A DNA stretch of 64,000 nt from Branchiostoma floridae. Lineage: Eukaryota; Chordata; Leptocardii; Amphioxiformes; Branchiostomatidae. Location: assembly GCF_000003815.2 (NCBI RefSeq), contig NC_049992.1, positions 15,237,525 through 15,301,524 on the forward strand, written 5' to 3'. Under the pieces are notes generated by a model, which had not been told where the DNA came from, made no database searches, and saw only the letters and a program-made list of their open reading frames with translations. The translations under genes were made by a program, and so were the position numbers. Positions 44,701-54,684 of the stretch are shown here, in pieces; within the stretch, counting starts at the first letter, position 1; each line of letters opens with the position of its first letter.

Positions 44701-47700
44701 AAGAAAACTGATGATTTGCCCATGGTGTGCATGTCTCAGTAACATAAATGCTCCATATGGGAAGATGAGTGAATAGAACTGTATTAACCCTCACCCTGGT
44801 ACTCTGCCATGTGACTAATACAAATCATATGCTGGAAAGAAAACTTAGCAGGGAGAAGTTTTAACAGGAAGTTCGTAAGGTAAGTGAACCACAAAATGTA
44901 GCTGTGGTATACCTATGAAGTGTAACGGTTTTCTGAGTTGGGATCAAACTTGACATACTTCGTGACACTCTTTTGGGCGTTCTGCCCCCTTTTCGCAGGT
45001 GTAAACTCATAAAAGCATGATCTGTTTAGAACTACACACTGTGACCAGTGTTTCCGCCAGACCTCAGCTGGGAGGCCGTCCACCTTGGGGCGCGAAAACC
45101 GCGAAAATTAAATTTAATTGCAAAACCGCGAACATTAAATTTAATTGTAAAACCGCGAAAATTAAATTTAATTGTAAAATCGCGAAAATTAAAGTTAATG
45201 GTTAACTGTCGCAAGAAAAAACAAAACAACTAACGTCCGATTAAGTTCAGTGCCGAAGTGTTATGATCTGTGCCGCGTACCGGTATGCCGCACTGAACGG
45301 GTACTACGACTTTTAAAAAGTTCTAGAAATGGTTCTTGGACTTTCAAAAAAGAAATAGCATTTGTATATATTCTCTTTTATGTTGTGGTATACTTATAAA
45401 TCATCTAAAACCTTCCATAGATCGAGAAATTTGCGTTCAGAAATGACGAAAAACATCGTCTATCGGCGACAGTGAGCGTAATGGCGGCCGAAATCCCGCA
45501 ATCTCACGTGGTGACTTCTCGCGAGATCTGGGAAAGCTAGCGACGTCACGGGAAACTAGCGCTGTGATTGGCTAGGATACACAACAACTACCGACCGCCA
45601 TTTTTGATGCAACAACAACAACAACATTTATCCCGAAAATTTCTGCCGTTTTCGGAGATTTTTCGGGCTCAAAACTCATATAAAAAGGAACCAAAGTTAT
45701 ACTTGATGTTTTTTACGTCCATCATCTCTTATGTGAACACTTTATTTTTCCGCTGTGTTGCCGATAGCGAACTTGAACGAGGTCGATTTCCCGTGCCGAG
45801 CACCCGGGCCGGTGGGCACATGTATCTGATTGTGTTTTGTTTTGTTTACGATGATTGACGATGAAAACAGAGACTAAAGTTGTTAATCTAGACAAAGTTT
45901 AATAGTGTGTTGTCTTATTTCTCCCAATAACAAAGTTTAGTTTGTAGCGTTATACTTATAGCGAGATCGACCTACCGCCAAGTTTGCGAATTATGTGACA
46001 GGGCAAATTCGTGTAACTGAGGCCTTGAAAAACGGGTTTTGATTATCGTATGCGAAAGGCCGCCGACACACATTGTCAACAACCATAACAATAGCAAAAC
46101 AAACAGTGAGCGGCTTTCTGACTGTGGACGGCGTCCCAAGCCTCTAGCTTCAATACAAAACACAAAACTGCGGTTTACATTTATCAACTTTGTACAGATT
46201 TCTCGGCAAAATGTGGGTCGCAATTTTTTTATGAGGACGGCCTCTGGTTGCGTTCAAGCCGTCCAAAACGAAATGAGACCGTCATTGGACGGGTGGACGC
46301 CCCTCTGGCGGAAACACTGACTGTGACAATACCAAGTTTTCTACCTATTTGTTTATTTCTGGTTTGTATGGATTTCAGATATGGGCAAGCATTGAGTAAT
46401 ACCCCCCTCACATTAGGCGTGATTCGATCGGACAACGAGTCTGCGAGCTTTAATTTACGAGGAGGCATGACCCTGATGCCGCGAAGAAATGGCAGAGTTC
46501 CCCCTTCCCGTCAGGGTCATGCCGCCTCGTAATTTAGAGCTCGCAGACTCGTCGTCCGATCGAATCGCACCTAATGTGAGGGGGGTATAATGGCATTTCT
46601 GATATTGGTGTTACCTGCCTGCAGATTAACTCTCAGATTATAACCTAAAAATGTCAAAGTTTCTTTTGTCTTAAAAGATGCGTTAAAACAGTTTCATATT
46701 TACAAAAAAAAAAACTGTCAGAGAAAAGTGAGGTTTTACTAGGGAAACAGTGCTCAAAATACATTTTTTCAGCCAGGTTGCTCTGGCAGCAACCTGAGTC
46801 AAACGCCAGGTTGTGCCATCAACATTTCAGGTTGCCCTACTTCCATTTATTGCTTCCTTCAAATCAACTACTTATCCATTATCTTTTCTTCCAGTTGTAT
46901 GTAACTACTTACATTTTCTCTTATCAAGAAATAAATACAAAGGCTTATGTGGTGTACCAACTGCAAAATTTCAGGTGCACTGTGCTGCCTGGGTTTAAAA
47001 TGATGTGACAAGCAAAATGTAGTTGCAAGTGTGTATTTTGAGCACTGGAGAAGTATGGACAAATGGTAAACCTAGTACTTTCCCCTGTTACAATAGCTCA
47101 TTTCCTCCAGAGTCCAATCCAACATAAAGGCTTATAAATCAAACATACTCTCTGTTCAATCCCTTGCTCTGTCACTACACTCTCACAATCTATATTTTTT
47201 CTCTTACTTTCTTTGCGTACAAGTCATAGATTCTGTTTTATTGTCTGTATGTCCTTTGGTTTGATAAATTCACACAAATCCTGTTCCTGGTTCAGTTATG
47301 AATAAACGTTTAAAGTGAGCCTGATGTAAGTAACCATCAACTGTATTGCAGGCCTTAGAACCACCATTTGTGTTTAAAAAGATGTGACACCAAAAGAATG
47401 GATTTGCACCATTTTATAGTATTTTCCCCTTATTCCTGCACATTCTTCTCTCCTAAATTGGTAGCATTAAGTAAGAATTGTGGGCGTATATCCTGGTTAA
47501 GTGAGTGAACTGTCATTGACATTTGGGTAACTAGTGTCCTATAATGTAGGACATGACCACATGAGGACTAGTACTTGAGGACCAGTCAAAAGGAAAGCAT
47601 TCACAAGTTATTCACAAGGCAAGGGTCACTTAAGCCAATGATGACCAATACTGTAAATGTATTCAAGTTTGCGGGGATTTAATTTTGCGGTAGTGCGAAC

Positions 47701-50700
47701 AATAACTTTTTGATTTCGCTGTAGCACCGTGCACTGTAGTCTCTTACTGCCATGAAAAAATGTTCGCGGTGGTTTTAAGTTCGCGGTGAAGTGGCCACCA
47801 AGAACAACGCGAACCTTAATCCACCGCAAAAGTTTCTGCAATTACAGTATTCGGCAAAACTATCGATAACCATTACGTTTTTCTAGGATGTTATTATGTT
47901 TCCCCCGGTAGGGGAATACATATTGTTTTTTCTGGGGTGTTCTTTTTCTTTCTTCTGTCATTAGCTAACCATAGGATGTTTACCGTTATGGTAAATATGA
48001 GCATTTCTTTTTACATGTACACAAAACTATGGGGAGAGCCTCATGGTGTACATTGTAGTATGGTTATGTTAAAGACCTGGTCCAAAGAGCATGTAGTAGT
48101 AGTTTTTTTTTTACTCGTACGCAATTCTAACCGGTATAATATTGTGTGTGAGTAGCTTGACAAAAGGCTATGGGGAAAACGCTTTGCATTTTCATGAAAA
48201 TGTTGCCTTACTAATTTTGTTGTGCTTCATGTTGCTGTTGATTTACATTGAAGTAGTGTCTCTATTATGAAGGGACATGTTGCCATTGTTCTAAAGTTTT
48301 CTTCTTCTTGGACAGTCCTTTCCTACATACCTATACTGCAGCTTTGCTAGCCTGTATGTCCTCACCACCCATACACACACTCTGCATTACAACATTCTTT
48401 TGTAAGGGTATTTCATTCATCAAGAAGTGATAATTCAGTCAAAAGTATCCGTTGACAGATGTACAAGAAATCCCTATCTTTCCTTAAAACTGACCGACTA
48501 AATGTCAACTTGCAATTGGCAAAAATATGCCCTAGCCTTGCCTATTGTACACTCGCACAAGATTTAGCATTCCTATCAGGGTTGGGCAAGTTTTCTAAAA
48601 TTCACATGTCCTATTGGGCAAGCACATAAAAAAATCTATGCCCGAACCAATTTTTCACTTGCACAGAAGTGGAATGTCACCGTTACTAGCATATGCATTT
48701 TCACTTTCAGCAATGGAATTCTCTGTTGACCATTGCTTGATGTCATGACCGTAAAAAGTAACAAGCATATCAAATTCACACACTTGCTGGAATAGCACTT
48801 CCACTTGCCCTTGACAATTAATAGGACTAGTGGACTTTTTCAACCCTGCCAATGTTGCTGAAATACCAGCACATTTTAAAGGGAAATGCATGAAAAAGAT
48901 TAAAGTAATATGGAACAAATAGAAGTTACCTTCAACGTTTGAAGGTTTCACAATGGCAAACCTCTTTGTTACCATGTAAATGACACTGCTATGTAAGTTT
49001 GATATATCTATATATTCTATAAAAACATCTATAATGCCAACTTGCTATTGCAGTGAAAAGTTAGAACTTATTTAAAATTTTCAAACATGATCAGGAGGTT
49101 GTCAACATTTCTGCTTTGTTGGTTTCCTCCATTAAATTTGATCTTGTTAGTGGACTTCCCCTCCTTGGTGTAACACAGTTTTAGAAAGGGACAGGGGTCA
49201 ACGTTAAGAGTATTGCAGTAGCCAGACCCTCAGGCAAAGGTCCTTCTCTTACTCCAATTCTGACAACATGAAATGCCAATAAGTATGTATAAAAGGGCCA
49301 ATAATAAAAGATAGTACAGGGAATTGTCATTTCAGGTCACACCTGAACAAACTTGACGCTTGTTGGCTTTTTATTTTTATTCAGCAACTACTCCCTTCAT
49401 TCTATCATGGTTTATCCCAATTGATGAATCAGGTAGCAGCATGGCTTACATGGTGTCTGTTGTAGTCAGGTGCATATTCTGTTCCCAGTCTTATCTGTAT
49501 GTAAGGAGTGACTTTGAAAATGCACTTGTAATTTTTTTCCAAAAGAGATGGTTGGCACAGTCACCAGCCACTTTTACAAAGATCTTCAGGTTGAGGAAAG
49601 CTGAGACTGTGTTTGTTCGGTGATTGAAATTACCCGATGGAAAAATGCATACTAGACGGATACAAGCTCATTCTGAAAGGTTTTGTGGCACAAGGCCAGG
49701 TAGGGCTCATAAATCAGGTGTTCAGTTGTTTTTGTCCTGAGATGAAAATGCCTTAAATGCTAACAGTGATTGGGATGACTTTGTAAACATAGTATAATTT
49801 ATTGTTGTTCATTTGTTTAGTATGCTTATTTTTTGGCTTCTGCTTTAATGTGAGTCATTGAAATGGGGCTCTGATCAAGTATAAAATTGAATTTTGGGTA
49901 AGGGACATCTTTACCTGAAAGCCTATGATTTCTGAGCCCTGTTGGCACTAGGATTTTGTGTTTTATTGTAAGAGGAGAGGTTGTGAGGATTAGGTAGGCT
50001 GTGTTACATGGAATGGTCTGTATGTGTGTTTCAGGCCTGCACAGCCGCTCGTGTTGGACCAGAACTACATCAACACCAAGAACCAGGTCATTAAGGCTGA
50101 GCGGAGGGTGCTGAAGGAACTGGGCTTCTGTGTGCACGTCAAGCATCCACACAAGGTTGGTCCCAAACCATCTTTAGTAGGAATCACTAAGTGTAGTTCT
50201 TAATCCAGCATGACTGGAGTAGGAATCACAAAGTGCAATTCTTAATCCAGCATGACTGGAGTGGGAATCACAAAGTGCAATTCTTAATCCAGCATGACTG
50301 GAGTAGGAATCACAAAGTGCAATTCTTAATCCAGCATGACTGGGGTAGGAATCACAAAGTGCAATTCTTAATGTAGGAATCACAAAGTGCAATTCTTAAT
50401 CCAGCATGACAGGAGTAGGAATCACAAAGTGCAATTCTTAATCCAGCATGACTGGAGTAGGAATCACAAAGTGCAATTCTTAATCGAGCATGTCTGGAGT
50501 AGGAATCACAGTCACCCCGACCAATCGAATGGGGACATCCCTCGCGAATGTGCACACTCCTCTAGAAAAGAGGACACTCCTCGACTTTCAAGGGGACGCT
50601 CCTCTGGGCAAGGGGATGTTCCTCCCTCAATTAGGGGACGCTTCTCCGGAAATGGTATGTTTACCGGGCATAGGGGACGTCCCTCCAACACCCCCGCCGG

Positions 50701-53700
50701 CCCGTGGAATCGGCCGAAAACCCGACAAATCCCTTTCTAGTTCATCTAAATCACAACATCCAAAACTTTAACCCCGTCAGTGCTCTCGACAAACATGACA
50801 CCTCGCCAGGTAATGATAGTTTTTGATTAAAAATTGAGGCATGTTGGAAATAAAGCTGACCGCCGGCAGAACATCACTTCTCTTCAGTGTTTTAATGGCG
50901 GCGTATCGCACGCCCGGCAAGCACAACATCGAGTTTTAGCCTAAATATCCGCGTGCTTGTCGAGTTTTAAGGCCTCCCTCCCTAACACACGTACATGGGA
51001 GAAGTTTCTGAAACGATGTCAGACGTAGTGTTCTGTTATGGCCTGTAAAAAGGCCGCGGTGTACTGGAAACGCCCGATAACTACGGTTTACCGTGACAGA
51101 GAACCGGGCGCCCGTACGTGTGCTGGGGAGGGAATCCTGTCTCGACAAGCTACACGGATCGGTATCGGAGCATGTAGCCGCGTTGTACAAAAAATCCCGA
51201 ATAACTACGTCTGATATAACGTCCTTGGTCTGACATCGTGTTAGAAACTTCTCCCATGTACGTGTGTTAGGGAGGGAGGCCTTAAAACTCGACAAGCACG
51301 CGGATATTTAGGCTAAAACTCGATGTTGTGCTTGCCGGGCGTGCGATACGCCGCCATTAAAACACTGAAGAGAAGTGATGTTCTGCCGGCGGTCAGCTTT
51401 ATTTCCAACATGCCTCAATTTTTAATCAAAAACTATCATTACCTGGCGAGGTGTCATGTTTGTCGAGAGCACTGACGGGGTTAAAGTTTTGGATGTTGTG
51501 ATTTAGATGAACTAGAAAGAGATTTGTCGGGTTTTCGGCCGATTCCACGGGCCGGCGGGGGTGTTGGAGGGACGTCCCCTATGCCCGGTAAACATACCAT
51601 TTCCGGAGGAGCGTCCCCTAATTGAGGGAGGAACATCCCCTTGCCCAGAGGAGCGTCCCCTTGAAAGTCGAGGAGTGTCCTCTTTTCTAGAGGAGTGTGC
51701 ACATTCGCGAGGGATGTCCCCATTCGATTGGTCGGGGTGACAGTGCAATTCTTAATCCAGCATGACTGGAGTAGGAATCACAAAGTGCAATTCTTAATCC
51801 TGCATGTGCATGAAGACCATTCCAGTTCATTTAAACTTTCACGCACCGGTTTTGAGACGGGAGAAGCAGGTCTTTCAACGATTCGTTTGGTTTGCATAGA
51901 TGGATACATGAATCAGTCAATTTAACCAAACCCTTCTAATAGCCCTTCCATACGCTTGATTGCATAATTGAGTTAGCGTGGCCGAAAGGTCTACGGCTCT
52001 GGGTGCAGATAGTGATTTGCTTTTGCAGCCGTGGATTGTGGGTTCGAACCCCATTTGGAACAATTTTTTTTTTCTTTGTTAGACAAATCTCATGTAATGT
52101 TTTTTTAATAGAAGACAGATCAAATTCAGTAATTCGATGCATAAAAACTATTTTTTCATGTGATTTTGTTTAACATCCAGGCTTTTCCCAAAATATGCAC
52201 TGGCCATCAGAAGCTTTCTTGTTACTTCAGCCGTAGCTGCTTGTTCTCCCCAAGAACTACATGCTCAGGACTATGTATGATATCAGAAAGATGTATTGCA
52301 TAGCTCTAACTTGAAAGCAACAGCTACATGTATCTGATGCTCTCTTTCTCCCTGCAGCTGATTGTCATGTACCTGCAAGTGTTGGACTGTGAGAAGAACA
52401 GGAAGCTGGTGCAGACAGCTTGGTGAGTATGAATAGACACACAACCAAAAGTTGTACCACTGGTAATTTGACAGTGTTAGGGTTTAAGAGACATTTCAGT
52501 GGCATCCACCACTCCCAAAGCCATTCTCAAGTACAGATAGTAGGTCTATTTAAGACATTAGCATCTTCCCTACCACATTGTTGCTGAGTCCATAGTTCAT
52601 TTGTAGTAATAAACTACGACATAACAACTTTATGAATGTACTGTAACATGTTGGAAAAGTTACCACATACGCCATGTATTCTTGGTAGTCTCAAGCTTTG
52701 TTCCAAAAGTCTGTGTTGCTTTAAAAGAATTGCATTTGACTTGATTTGTCCTCTTCTTCAGGAACTTCATGAATGATAGCCTGCGAACAGACGTGTTTGT
52801 GCGCTTCAGCCCGGAGACGATAGCGTGTGCGTGTATCTTCCTGGCAGCGCGCCAGCTGAAGGTGCCCCTGCCCAACAGAGCTCACTGTCCCTGCCACTGG
52901 TACGAGCTGTTCGGAGCATCGGAAGATGAAGTGGAGGAGATCAGCCTCACTATACTCAAGATATATGCCAGGGACAAGGTATCTTCAGCATGCTTGATTA
53001 CCTTATCTTTTAACCTATCATGATTATTCTTGTGCAATCATTATTTAAGTCTCTATTTGTAGTACACTTCACATGCCAGTCTCTAAGTTGAGTTACCTGC
53101 AGCAAGCACTAAGACTAGAAGAATTGAGGAGATCAGCCTCACTATACTCAAGATATATGCCAGGGACAAGGTAGCTTTTCTTTTAAACTTACCGTGATTA
53201 TTCTTCTGCCATCAATATAAAGGTCTCTTTTTGTAGTACACTCGATGCTAGTCTCTAAGTTGAGTTACCTGTAGCAAGCTAGTTCAGGGGTCAACACTAA
53301 GACTAAATGAATTCTTGGATAGGGATAGCTTTGTAGAATTTTTATGAAAGGTATGTTGACCATGGGTTGAGAACACAACTGAAGCATTGATGTATGTTTC
53401 CCTGTTGTATGAAAGGTATGTTGACCATGGGTTGAGAACACAACTGAAGCATTGATGCATGTTTCCCTGCAGAAGAATTATGAAGACCTAGACAAGGAGG
53501 TAGAGAAGAGGAGGAAGGTGCTGCAGGAGGCCAAGCTTCGTGCCCGCGGTCTACTGGATGAGCAGGGACGTCCTGTGGACAGCACCACAGGAAACTCTTC
53601 GCCCTCCTCGCGTCCAAGTGAGTTAAAGTGTATCAATGGTCATAATGGGTACGGGAACCGAATGAAGTCTTCATGTGATAGCACTGAAAATAGTGGCCAA

Positions 53701-54684
53701 AGACATTCTGTCGGTAGAATTCTCATCTCCTGTATTGACAGTGTGCAGTACATTCATCATTTTGGTAACCTAAGAATTTGTTTGTTTTTTCAGCTTCACC
53801 TAAAACCCTCAGTGCCAAACCCTCCCCTGTCCGAGATGCCAGCTCTGACAAGAAGGTGAAAAGAGAGGATGGTGCCAGTTCAGGAAGTGCTCACAGGTAC
53901 ATTTTTAGTCTACATGCTTTACAAAATTCCATGAGAATCTCTGAAATTCTAGACCCCAATGGGATTGCCAAGCATAACATGGATCAAGTACACACATTAT
54001 CAGTTCATGCTGAGAGTTTAATGAAGTATGTCTGTGATTGGCAAAAAAATTACTAGTGGTGGATAGGGATACATCAGTCAATCATATTCATTTTGTGCTC
54101 AGGTAGCAAAGCTGATTAGCACTTGCAAGATACAAGTACATATGGAAAAGGATGTTGATTGAGTCATGTAGAAATAAAAGTTCATGATTGATTTTGAATG
54201 ATTTTGCAGCCACAAAGAGAATCGGGGAGGTCGGGACAGAAGCCGATCTCGCAGCAGCAGAAGTCGATCTCGGTCTCCGCGTCGGAAGGGTCGTAGTCAG
54301 TCTGGATCCTCCCGGAGTAGCAGCCGCAGCAGGAGTGACAGTGGGAGCCGCAGTCGCAGCCGCTCACCAACCCGCAACGGCCACCACGCCAGGCTGTCTC
54401 CTCCCCGAGATCGCAACAGGGAGCGACGGTCCCACGAGAGGCACAAACGAGCACTCAGCGGGAAGCGGTCGCACGCCCACAAACGTCGCCGAACAAGATC
54501 TCCCATCTCCCGCAGTAGAAGCCGTAGTAGAAGTAGGTCTCACAGTAGGTCTCCAGATAGGTACAGTAGGAAACACTACCACAAGGAGAGACCAAGGCAT
54601 CCTTCCAGGTCCCGTTCTAGGGAGAGGCACAAAGCTGCCAAACACAGCAGCCACTCACGGGATAGGCACGGTCGACGTAGGTAA
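41730..54684 (+). CDS. CCNL1: Cyclin L, complete, 9 coding exons
   Basis: Nuclear cyclin partner of CDK11 with an RS domain, acting in pre-mRNA splicing. Exons: 41730-41930, 42470-42544, 42804-42913, 50035-50155, 52358-52422, 52762-52978, 53473-53617, 53794-53896, 54210-54684. All junctions are GT-AG and in frame; 1512 bases give 503 residues (human CCNL1 about 526). Landmarks: [116 protein letters not shown]. The start codon is in AAAATGGCG, the first ATG before the conserved frame. This is probably the single pre-duplication ortholog of CCNL1 and CCNL2, so the symbol is approximate. One intron (42914-50034) is 7.1 kb and full of elements. Confidence 0.95.
42804..42913 (+). CDS. CCNL1: Cyclin L exon, first cyclin box core
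   Basis: [20 protein letters not shown] then [16 protein letters not shown], the most diagnostic L-type cyclin sequence ([11 protein letters not shown]). It ends in phase 2 before the 7.1-kb intron and rejoins at 50035 as [14 protein letters not shown]. Confidence 0.95.
45046..46319. mobile_element. 1.27-kb hAT-like element with promoter-like cargo
   Basis: Ends CAGTGTTTCCGCCAG and CTGGCGGAAACACTG. Perfect 8-base target duplication ACTGTGAC at 45038-45045 and 46320-46327. No transposase frame. Inside are four tandem copies of a 27-base unit (CCGCGAAAATTAAATTTAAT plus TGTAAAA) at about 45099-45200, and a CpG-rich stretch at 45480-45600 with promoter-type motifs. It lies in the 7.1-kb cyclin L intron. 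Confidence 0.88.
46400..46587. mobile_element. Near-perfect hairpin MITE with TAA target
   Basis: Two arms of about 80 bases pair with few mismatches. Outer ends are TACCCCCCTCACATTAGG and CCTAATGTGAGGGGGGTA; inner ends are GGCATGACCCTGA and TCAGGGTCATGCC. TAA flanks both sides (46397-46399 and 46588-46590). A Harbinger-like target size is suggested. It lies 80 bases from the preceding hAT-like element. Confidence 0.85.
47651..47847. mobile_element. MITE with TA target site, copy 4
   Basis: CTGTAAATGTATTCAAG at the left and TGCAATTACAG at the right, with TA on both sides. Interior CGCGAAC and GTTCGCGGTGG blocks match the other copies, inverted. It lies in the 7.1-kb cyclin L intron. Confidence 0.75.
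48577..48848. mobile_element. MITE, CAGGGTTGGACAAGT ends, copy 3
   Basis: Ends CAGGGTTGGGCAAG and the diverged TTTTTCAACCCTG. Flanks CCTAT and CCAAT match at 4 of 5. Shorter and more diverged than copies at 9041 and 22459. Confidence 0.68.
50179..50510. repeat. 42-bp minisatellite, left part
   Basis: About eight copies, one cut short at 50371, of GGAATCACAAAGTGCAATTC followed by TTAATCCAGCATGACTGGAGTA. The same repeat continues at 51742-51805 after the foldback element, which split it. It is in the cyclin L intron after exon 50035-50155. Confidence 0.93.
50511..51741. mobile_element. 1.23-kb foldback element with 514-bp arms
   Basis: Left arm 50511-51024 and right arm 51228-51741 are inverted copies; base i pairs with 102252 minus i throughout, with only scattered mismatches. 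Outer ends are GTCACCCCGACCAATCG and CGATTGGTCGGGGTGAC. The 203-base centre (51025-51227) holds a diverged third piece, GTACGTGTGCTGGGGAGGG, in right-arm orientation. The outer parts of the arms repeat a GGGGACGCTCCTC-like motif. There is no transposase. The mirrored 80-117-residue frames in the arms are artefacts. Confidence 0.93.
51742..51805. repeat. 42-bp minisatellite, right part
   Basis: AGTGCAATTCTTAATCCAGC onward, about one and a half units, continuing the array broken by the foldback insertion. Confidence 0.85.
51972..52062 (+). repeat. tRNA-Leu/Ser-like pol III unit, probably degenerate
   Basis: GTTAGCGTGGCCGAAAGGTC (A-box region) and GTGGGTTCGAACCCCAT (a good T arm and B box), followed by a run of ten T at about 52064. 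The 40-base span between them suits a class II tRNA with a long variable arm. The acceptor and anticodon stems do not pair convincingly, so I call it a pseudogene or SINE head. Confidence 0.45.
53127..53320 (+). repeat. CCNL1: Tandem duplicate of the end of cyclin L exon 6 and its intron
   Basis: GAGGAGATCAGCCTCACTAT through GCCAGGGACAAG|GTAGC repeats the last 45 bases of exon 52762-52978, its donor and about 140 bases of following intron. The copy has no acceptor in front of it that would give the right frame, so it is probably inert. Confidence 0.85.
53345..53472 (+). repeat. CCNL1: Tandem duplicate of the acceptor region before cyclin L exon 7
   Basis: TGAAAGGTATGTTGACCATG through GCATTGATG(T/C)ATGTTTCCCTG occurs twice in about 130 bases. 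Only the second copy ends in CTGCAG and serves as the acceptor; the first has CTGTTG. Confidence 0.85.
54210..54684 (+). CDS. CCNL1: Cyclin L terminal exon, RS domain
   Basis: About 158 codons rich in Arg-Ser dipeptides ([23 protein letters not shown]) and His/Arg/Lys. It ends [10 protein letters not shown] with TAA at 54682-54684, close to human GRHRR. RS domains target splicing speckles and are phosphorylated by SR kinases. Long frames in other phases are base-composition shadows. Confidence 0.94.

Noticed and set aside
50179..50510. CRISPR-like array
   Set aside because: The 42-base repeats are contiguous without unique spacers, and the context is a eukaryotic intron.
50387..51748. Mirrored frames of 78-117 residues in 50387-50771 and 51481-51748
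   Set aside because: They are the same sequence read from the two arms of the inverted repeat; no recognisable domain.
51972..52062. Functional class II tRNA gene
   Set aside because: Good T arm and T-run, but the acceptor and anticodon stems are not convincing by eye. A tRNAscan-SE run giving a high score would reverse this.
54182..54654. Minus-strand and other-phase frames across the cyclin L RS exon
   Set aside because: Composition artefacts of an Arg/Ser-rich exon; the RS frame joins all upstream exons in phase.
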